The notes under the pieces were generated by a model. That model had not been told where the DNA came from, did no database searches, and saw only the letters and a program-made list of their open reading frames with translations. This document shows, piece after piece, positions 6,585 through 10,389 of a DNA stretch of 10,389 nt. Within the stretch, counting starts at the first letter, position 1; the number at the start of each line of letters is the position of its first letter. The stretch is taken from positions 1 through 10,389 of the forward strand of contig DAHWNE010000190.1 of assembly GCA_027340195.1 (NCBI GenBank), given 5' to 3'. The stretch comes from Acetobacteraceae bacterium. Its GTDB lineage: Bacteria; Pseudomonadota; Alphaproteobacteria; Acetobacterales; Acetobacteraceae. The translations under genes and the position numbers were made by a program.

Positions 6585-6929
6585 GTGGGCACCCCACTTC
6601 CCGCCGATCCGCCACCCTATTACGCCACCCATGTCTTCGTCTGCACCAACCGCCGCCCGGACGGGCATCCGAAGGGCAGCTGCGCGGCGCGCGGCAGCGA
6701 GCGGCTGCGCGACTACATGAAGGCGCGAGCCAAGGAAATGGGGCTCGTCGGGGTGCGAATCAACTCCGCCGGCTGCCTCGATCGCTGCGAGCACGGGCCG
6801 TGCCTGGTGGCCTACCCCGAAGGCGTCTGGTACCGCGCCGAGACCACCGCCGATATCGACCGCATCCTGACCGAGCATCTGCGCGACGGCGGGCGCGCCG
6901 CGGGTCTCGGCCTGCCCGGGCGCGGCTGA
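6585..6929 (+). CDS. Thioredoxin-like [2Fe-2S] ferredoxin
   Basis: This 114-residue protein is a thioredoxin-fold ferredoxin, an electron carrier with a [2Fe-2S] cluster. It has HVFVCTNRRPDGHPKGSC at residues 16-33 and GCLDRCEHGPC at 63-73. The cysteines 20, 33, 64 and 68 have the 13/31/4 spacing expected of this family's ligands; Cys73 is an extra one common in the bacterial subgroup. The start is GTG at 6585 with GAGG at 6576-6579, and no in-frame ATG exists before the first cysteine. It opens a + strand run: the PPOX-fold gene starts eight bases after its stop, and the dehydrogenase overlaps that. Electron delivery to a partner in this set is possible but unproven. The 127-base divergent region upstream has only weak promoter-like sequence. 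Confidence 0.92.
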   Translation: MGTPLPADPPPYYATHVFVCTNRRPDGHPKGSCAARGSERLRDYMKARAKEMGLVGVRINSAGCLDRCEHGPCLVAYPEGVWYRAETTADIDRILTEHLRDGGRAAGLGLPGRG

Positions 6930-6937
6930 GCCGGCCG

Positions 6938-7387
6938 GTGCTGAGCGCCGGGCAGCGCGAATTCATCGAGCGCGCCCGGGTGGCGCGGCTGGCCACCATC
7001 GGGCCCGACGGCACCCCGCATCTGGTGCCGGTCTGCTTCGCCCTGATCGGCGCCAGTGTCTTCGTGCCGATCGACGAGAAGCCGAAGCGGCCCGGGGTGG
7101 TCCTGCAACGGCTGCGCAACATCGCCGCCCGGCCGGCGGCCTGCCTGCTGGTGGATCACTACCAGGAGGACTGGTCCGGGCTGGGCTGGGTGATGCTGCG
7201 CGGCCGGGCGGAGATCCTGACCGCGGGGGACGAATACGCGGCGGCGCAGGCGGCGGCGCGGGCGCGCTATCCGCAGTTGGCGTCGATGCGGCTCGAGGGG
7301 CTGGCGGTGATCGCGCTGCGGGTCAGCCGGGTGCGGGCGTGGGGGGCGGTGGGGCCGTCCGCACCGAACCCGGAGAGGTCGCAATGA
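6938..7387 (+). CDS. PPOX-fold flavin/F420-type oxidoreductase (TIGR03668-like)
   Basis: This 149-residue protein has the split beta-barrel fold of pyridoxamine-phosphate-oxidase-like enzymes. The N-terminus FIERARVARLATIGPDGTPHLVPVCFAL (9-36) is the classic first part of the barrel. It continues with PIDEKPKR (44-51), LQRLRNIAARPAACLLVDHY (56-75), WVMLRGRAEIL (84-94), ARYPQLASM, and a final aromatic stretch RVRAWGAV. It most resembles the TIGR03668 PPOX group, annotated as F420-dependent; since F420 production is not shown here, FMN or FAD is equally possible. The start is GTG at 6938, eight bases after the ferredoxin stop. The open frame upstream is only overlap with the ferredoxin gene and prfC. 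The stop overlaps the next ATG by four bases (ATGA), so translation is probably coupled to the dehydrogenase. Confidence 0.85.
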   Translation: MLSAGQREFIERARVARLATIGPDGTPHLVPVCFALIGASVFVPIDEKPKRPGVVLQRLRNIAARPAACLLVDHYQEDWSGLGWVMLRGRAEILTAGDEYAAAQAAARARYPQLASMRLEGLAVIALRVSRVRAWGAVGPSAPNPERSQ

Positions 7388-8088
7388 CACCGTCCGCACC
7401 AGCACGGACCGCCCTCGTCACCGGTGCCGCGCGCGGCATCGGCGCCGCCATTGCCGCGCGCCTCGCCGCCGATGGCTGGCGCGTGCTGGCCGCCGACCGC
7501 GATCCCGCTCCCGCCCCGCACGGCGGGCTGGCGCTCCGGTGCGACGTGACCGACCCCGACGCGGTGGCGGCCGCCGTCGCCGCCGCGGGCGACCGGCTGG
7601 AGGGGCTGGTCTGCAACGCCGGCATCATGATCCGCAAGCCGATCGAGGCGCTGACCCTGGCCGAATGGAACCGGGTGCTGGCCACCAACCTGACCGCGAC
7701 CTTCCTGCTGGTGCGCGCCGCCGCCCCGGCGCTGCGGGCGGCGCGCGGCGCGGTGGTGACGATCGCCTCCACCCGCGCGCATATGTCGGAGCCGGACACC
7801 GAGGCCTACGCCGCCGCCAAGGGTGGGCTGGTGGCGCTGACCCATGCGCTGGCGATCAGCCTGGGGCCGGCGGTGCGGGTGAACGCGATCAGCCCCGGCT
7901 GGATCGCCACCAAGGGACCCGCGCCGCGGCCGGAGGACCACGCCGACCACCCGGCCGGGCGGGTGGGGGTGGCGGCGGACATCGCTGGCCTCGCCGCCTG
8001 GCTGCTGGGGCCGGAGGCGGGCTTCGTCACCGGCGCCGAGTTCATCGCCGACGGCGGCATGACGCGGAAGATGATCTACCGGGACTGA
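7384..8088 (+). CDS. Short-chain dehydrogenase/reductase
   Basis: This 234-residue classical SDR is a cytoplasmic NAD(P)-dependent oxidoreductase. The Rossmann motif TGAARGIG is at 13-20, and Asp38 at the end of the second strand (LAADRD) favours NAD over NADP. CDVTD (53-57) and NAGIM (78-82) follow. The catalytic residues are Asn102, Ser129 (IASTRA), Tyr142 and Lys146 (YAAAKGG), all present. The tail has NAISPGWIAT (167-176) and FIADGGMTRKMIY. The substrate loop after PGWIAT is short and Pro/His/Asp-rich, and does not identify a substrate. The ATG at 7384 has GGAGAGG at 7372-7378 and overlaps the preceding stop by four bases. It is the last gene of the ferredoxin-PPOX-SDR run. Confidence 0.92.
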   Translation: MTPSAPARTALVTGAARGIGAAIAARLAADGWRVLAADRDPAPAPHGGLALRCDVTDPDAVAAAVAAAGDRLEGLVCNAGIMIRKPIEALTLAEWNRVLATNLTATFLLVRAAAPALRAARGAVVTIASTRAHMSEPDTEAYAAAKGGLVALTHALAISLGPAVRVNAISPGWIATKGPAPRPEDHADHPAGRVGVAADIAGLAAWLLGPEAGFVTGAEFIADGGMTRKMIYRD

Positions 8089-8248
8089 GCCTCACGCGCT
8101 GTTGATATCCCCTCCGAGGCAAAGAAAACGGCCGAATTCCGCGGGTTGCGATGTTGCGTTACAGGCCTCCGTGGTTTCGCCATCTTTCCGGCCCCGATCC
8201 CGCCACGATCTGACCCCTGATTGCCGTTGCGCAGACAGGAGGAAAACC
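8089..8248. other. Intergenic leader before the secreted-protein gene
   Basis: The stretch is lower in GC than its surroundings at 8117-8140. It should hold the promoter of the 8249-8855 pair, since the SDR gene ends 160 bases upstream. I cannot identify consensus -35/-10 boxes. A strong AGGAGGA ribosome site ends it at 8238-8244. Confidence 0.4.
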
Positions 8249-8548
8249 ATGACGCGCATTTTCCGAACCGCCCTGCTGGCCGCGACCTTGGCCGGCGCCG
8301 GGCTGATCGCCGCTCATCCGGCCCGGGCCGATGGCTGGCACGGTTGGCATCGTGGCGACGACTGGCACGGTGGTTGGCATCACCCGCGCTGGGGCGATGA
8401 CGATGACGGCTGGCGCGGCGGCTGGGGGGTGGTGGTTGCCCCGCGTGCCTATTACCCGCCCCCGCCGGTGTATTACGCCCCGCCGCCTCCGCCGCCTCCG
8501 CCGGTGTTTTTCACGCCGGGGATTTCGGTCGGCATCGGTTTCCGTTGA
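8249..8548 (+). CDS. Small exported Trp/His/Gly- and Pro-rich protein
   Basis: This 99-residue protein is of unknown function. Residues 1-27 form a clear Sec signal peptide, with a basic MTRIFR start, a hydrophobic Ala/Leu core and an ARA cleavage site before DGWHGW. The mature part has three zones. Residues 28-60 are dense in Trp, His, Gly and Asp (W30, W33, W39, W43, W48, W55, W59; HH at 44-45; DDDD at 50-53). Residues 65-90 are Pro/Tyr-rich with a run of eight prolines. A short closing strand reads GISVGIGFR. The His and Asp clusters could bind metal, and the tail resembles a beta-strand end, but neither is shown. The ATG at 8249 follows a strong AGGAGGA site and gives the signal peptide exactly; upstream in-frame codons lack one. 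The lipoprotein gene follows 16 bases later. A related protein end lies at 10362-10389. Confidence 0.88.
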   Translation: MTRIFRTALLAATLAGAGLIAAHPARADGWHGWHRGDDWHGGWHHPRWGDDDDGWRGGWGVVVAPRAYYPPPPVYYAPPPPPPPPVFFTPGISVGIGFR

Positions 8549-8564
8549 GCGTTGGGAGATGAAG

Positions 8565-8855
8565 ATGAAACCGCGCGTTCTGTTCCCCGCCCTGGCCCTG
8601 CTGGCGCTGGCCGGATGCACCAACCCCTATGATCCGGGTCAGCGCGCGTTGGGCGGCGGGCTGATCGGAGCCGGCGCCGGGGCCGCGATCGGCGGTCTCG
8701 CCGGTGGTGGCCAGGGTGCCGCCGCCGGGGCGCTGATCGGCGGTGCCGCCGGCGCGGTGACCGGGGCCGCGACCACGCCCTCGCGCCCCTATCAGCAGAG
8801 TGGCCCTTATCCGCAGAACGGATCATACCCGCCGCCGCCCGGGTACCGCTATTGA
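8565..8855 (+). CDS. Glycine-zipper lipoprotein
   Basis: This 96-residue protein is a probable outer-membrane-anchored lipoprotein. The signal peptide ends in a lipobox LALAGC, so Cys18 would be lipidated and would become the mature N-terminus. Residues 30-68 are a glycine zipper with repeated GxxxG spacing (GGGLIGAGAGAAIGGLAGG and GALIGGAAGAVTG), a motif that packs helices in membranes, as in SmpA/Rcs-type and YMGG-like envelope proteins. A Pro/Tyr/Gln-rich tail with SGPYPQNGSYPPPPGYRY ends it. The ATG at 8565 is preferred over the ATG at 8559, because GGGAG at 8554-8558 touches the first but is six bases before the second. It is 16 bases behind the secreted Trp/His protein and probably cotranscribed. 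The role is unknown; envelope stability is plausible from the family. Confidence 0.88.
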   Translation: MKPRVLFPALALLALAGCTNPYDPGQRALGGGLIGAGAGAAIGGLAGGGQGAAAGALIGGAAGAVTGAATTPSRPYQQSGPYPQNGSYPPPPGYRY

Positions 8856-8864
8856 GCGGCGCCG

Positions 8865-8884
8865 GGCCGGCCCCTCAGCCGGCC
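8865..8884. terminator. Candidate bidirectional hairpin between convergent genes
   Basis: GGCCGGC (8865-8871) pairs with GCCGGCC (8878-8884) around a six-base loop. It lies between the stops of the lipoprotein and ABM genes, overlapping the latter's TGA. No T-tract follows on either strand, so intrinsic termination is doubtful; in such GC-rich DNA the stem may be chance. Confidence 0.3.
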
Positions 8885-9195
8885 GGCCCCGGTGCCGCCC
8901 AGTCGATCGCCCGCTCGATGCGCGCGATCCGAATGGTGTAATGGCTGAAGATCTCGCGCTGGCCCTGGCCGATGGCGCGCCGGTGGGCGGGGTTGCGCAT
9001 CCAGCCGCGCAGCGCCGCCGCGTCGGCCCAATAGGAAATCGTGATGCGCCGGCCGGGCCGGGCGACATCCTCGAACGTATCCTTGGACAGAAACCCGTCC
9101 ACGGCTTCGATCTCGGCGAACAGCTCGGCAAGCAGCCGGGCGCGATCGGGATCGCGGCCAGGCTTCACGCCGAACTCGATGATGCACGCAATCAT
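8875..9195 (-). CDS. ABM-fold (antibiotic biosynthesis monooxygenase-like) protein
   Basis: This 106-residue protein has the dimeric alpha/beta ferredoxin-like ABM fold found in small monooxygenases and heme-degrading or stress-related proteins. The signature is ITISYWADAAALRGWMRNPAHRRA (51-74) followed by GQREIFSHYTIRIARIER (78-95), the usual W-x5-L-x-x-W-x-x-x-x-x-H pattern. An N-terminal strand IACIIEFGVKPGR and the segment VDGFLSKDTFED (32-43) agree. No cofactor site is typical of the family. The ATG at 9195 overlaps the alcohol dehydrogenase stop by four bases (ATGA), which sets the start and predicts coupled translation. A detoxification role next to the dehydrogenase is inference. It converges on the lipoprotein gene 19 bases away. 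Confidence 0.88.
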   Translation of the reverse strand: MIACIIEFGVKPGRDPDRARLLAELFAEIEAVDGFLSKDTFEDVARPGRRITISYWADAAALRGWMRNPAHRRAIGQGQREIFSHYTIRIARIERAIDWAAPGPAG

Positions 9196-10280
9196 CCAGC
9201 CGCGAAATCGATCAGCTGACGCACCGGCGCGCCGGATTTCAGCCGCGCGAACCCGTCGTTGATCTGATCGAGCCGCAGCCGCCCTGAGATCAGGTGATCC
9301 AGCTTCAGCTTGCCCTGCTGCCACAGCGACAACAGCCGCGGCATGTCCACCCGGAACCGGTTGCCGCCCATGGAGGTGCCCTGGATCTTGCGGTCGCGCA
9401 GGAAATCCGCCCCGTGCAGCTCGATCTTGGTGCCGAACGGGATCATGCCGATGATGGTGGCGACCCCGCCGGGACGCAGCATGGCGAAGGATTGCTCGGC
9501 GGTGACCTTGGCGCCGATCGCCTCGAACGCATAAGGCACGCCGCCGCCGGTGAGTTCCTTCACCGCCTCCACCGGATCGACGTTGGAGGCGTTGATGGTG
9601 TCGGTGGCCCCCATCGCCCGCGCCAGCTCCAGCTTCGAGGCGACGGTATCGATCGCGATGATCCGCTCCGCCCCGGCGATCGCCGCGCCGTTGACGGCGG
9701 AGAGCCCGATCCCGCCGCAGCCGATCACGGCAACCGTGCTGCCCGGCTCCACCTTGGCGGCATGGAACACCGCCCCCACCCCAGTCATCACCCCGCAGCC
9801 CACCAGGGTGGCGCGATCGAGCGGAATGGCGGGGTCGATCTTCACCACCGCGTGTTCATGCACCAGCATCTGCTCGGCGAAAGCCGAGAGGTTGAACGCC
9901 TGGTTCAGCACCTCGCCCTTCCAGCGCAGCCGGCGGGCGGCACCCGGCAGCAGCTTCACCTCGGTATTCTCGCAGAGGTTGGGATGGCCGGTGATGCATT
10001 GCGGGCATTCGCCGCAGAACACCGACAGGCAGGTGATGACGTGATCGCCGGGCTTCACATAGGTCACGTCCTCGCCCACCGCCTCCACCACGGCGGCGGC
10101 TTCGTGGCCCAGCACCGCGGGCAGCGGGTACGGGTAGAGCCCCTCGATGAAATGCAGGTCGGAGTGGCAGAGCCCGGCGAAGGCGGTGCGCAGCAGCACC
10201 TCCCGCCGTTTCGGCTTCTCGATCTCGACGGTTTCGATGGACAGCGGCGCGTGGGGCGCGGTCAGGACGGCGGCGCGCAT
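9192..10280 (-). CDS. Zinc-dependent NAD alcohol dehydrogenase (MDR superfamily)
   Basis: This 362-residue medium-chain dehydrogenase belongs to the class III-like zinc alcohol dehydrogenases, which oxidise alcohols to aldehydes or formaldehyde adducts in the cytoplasm. Catalytic zinc ligands are Cys38 (GLCHSD), His59 (LGHEAA) and Cys162 (VGCGVMTG). Structural zinc ligands are Cys89, Cys92, Cys95 and Cys103 (CGECPQCITGHPNLC). The nucleotide fold has GCGGIG (187-192), and Asp211 (IAIDT) favours NAD. The length is normal. The ATG at 10280 has GGAGGAGA upstream with about seven bases spacing. The stop overlaps the ABM gene start. The sequence TSMGGNRFRVDMP in the last third is typical of the Zn-ADH/S-(hydroxymethyl)-thiol dehydrogenase group, but the real substrate cannot be read. 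It faces away from the partial gene at the right edge only by 81 bases. Confidence 0.95.
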   Translation of the reverse strand: MRAAVLTAPHAPLSIETVEIEKPKRREVLLRTAFAGLCHSDLHFIEGLYPYPLPAVLGHEAAAVVEAVGEDVTYVKPGDHVITCLSVFCGECPQCITGHPNLCENTEVKLLPGAARRLRWKGEVLNQAFNLSAFAEQMLVHEHAVVKIDPAIPLDRATLVGCGVMTGVGAVFHAAKVEPGSTVAVIGCGGIGLSAVNGAAIAGAERIIAIDTVASKLELARAMGATDTINASNVDPVEAVKELTGGGVPYAFEAIGAKVTAEQSFAMLRPGGVATIIGMIPFGTKIELHGADFLRDRKIQGTSMGGNRFRVDMPRLLSLWQQGKLKLDHLISGRLRLDQINDGFARLKSGAPVRQLIDFAAG

Positions 10281-10361
10281 GGGCGGTCTCCTCCGGTTGC
10301 TGGCGGAGCGATCCTGACGCTTGTCGGACCGCCGCGCCAGCCCCGAAGGCGGCCGGCGTGG
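10281..10361. other. Intergenic region upstream of the alcohol dehydrogenase
   Basis: The region must hold either the promoter of the alcohol dehydrogenase operon or a read-through link from the gene at the right edge, since both are on the - strand. It has a good ribosome site (GGAGGAGA) but no clear -35/-10 pair by eye. Confidence 0.4.
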
Positions 10362-10389
10362 CTAATGATGCCAGCCGCCGTGCCAGCCG
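10362..10389 (-). CDS. C-terminal end of a Gly/Trp/His-rich protein, cut by window edge
   Basis: Read on the - strand, the last codons of the window give GWHGGWHH and a TAG stop at 10362-10364. This matches DWHGGWHH (38-45) of the exported protein encoded at 8249-8548, and the DNA is also similar: CTGGCACGG[CT]GG[CT]TGGCATCA in both. A chance frame could give a few such residues, but an eight-residue match ending exactly at a stop is suggestive. The gene would continue beyond 10389. Unlike the 8249 gene, the motif is at the C-terminus, so it is a relative or a differently built protein, not a copy. Confidence 0.55.

Noticed and set aside
5594..7387. 597-codon + strand open frame across prfC into the PPOX gene
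   Set aside because: The first two thirds are antisense to prfC and out of frame over the ferredoxin gene. Only the last 149 codons, from GTG 6938, show a real protein family.
8102..8248. Upstream extension of the exported protein to ATG 8102
   Set aside because: The extension lacks a signal-peptide character, would bury the real signal peptide internally, and ignores the strong ribosome site before 8249.
8455..8515. CCGCC repeats as a repeat array
   Set aside because: They are polyproline codons inside the exported protein, not spaced DNA repeats.
10293..10361. Terminator hairpin GGCCGCC/GGCGGTC after the right-edge gene
   Set aside because: The loop is long, one pair is G-U, and no T-tract follows; stems like this are common in GC-rich sequence.

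Overview
The window is a very GC-rich chromosomal stretch from a Gram-negative bacterium. Tight alpha-proteobacterial-style operons, GTG starts, a secreted His/Trp/Pro-rich protein beside a glycine-zipper lipoprotein, and a tRNA gene with an encoded CCA end suggest an alpha-proteobacterium, plausibly Acetobacteraceae. That placement is inference from style and gene content; no rRNA or other marker is present. I see no insertion sequence, integrase, prophage gene or CRISPR array. Most of the window is ordinary housekeeping and redox metabolism.

Layout. (1) 1-1981, + strand: a four-gene run made of the 3' end of a luciferase-like flavin monooxygenase, a cupin, a TIGR04283-type family 2 glycosyltransferase and a TIGR04282/DUF2064 sugar-nucleotide-transferase-like protein. 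Junctions overlap by 1 nt, are separated by 13 nt, and overlap by 4 nt. (2) 1869-3688, - strand: nadA and nadC, which make quinolinate and convert it to nicotinate mononucleotide. The last + strand gene runs 113 bp into the 3' end of nadC. The nadA leader carries two copies of a 21-bp palindrome with a GC hairpin between them, which looks like a dedicated NAD-repressor control region. (3) 3787-4623, - strand: a nitrilase-superfamily amidohydrolase whose usual catalytic lysine position appears to be arginine. (4) 4786-4878, - strand: tRNA-Ser(GCU). (5) 4919-6457, - strand: prfC, release factor RF3.

(6) 6585-8088, + strand, divergent from prfC: thioredoxin-like [2Fe-2S] ferredoxin, PPOX-fold flavin/F420-type oxidoreductase and a short-chain dehydrogenase, spaced 8 nt apart and then overlapping by 4 nt. 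(7) 8249-8855, + strand: a small exported Trp/His/Pro-rich protein followed by a glycine-zipper lipoprotein, a probable envelope pair. (8) 8875-10280, - strand: a zinc alcohol dehydrogenase followed, with a 4-nt overlap, by an ABM-fold protein. (9) 10362-10389, - strand: the last codons of a Gly-Trp-His-rich protein that resembles the gene at 8249 in both protein and DNA, so related genes appear to bracket the alcohol dehydrogenase operon.

The strongest leads are the paired operators before nadA, the apparent Lys-to-Arg change in the nitrilase homologue, the antisense 3' overlap of the glycosyltransferase partner with nadC, and the second WHGGWHH-type gene cut by the right edge. I found no clear new defence, mobile or RNA-guided system.
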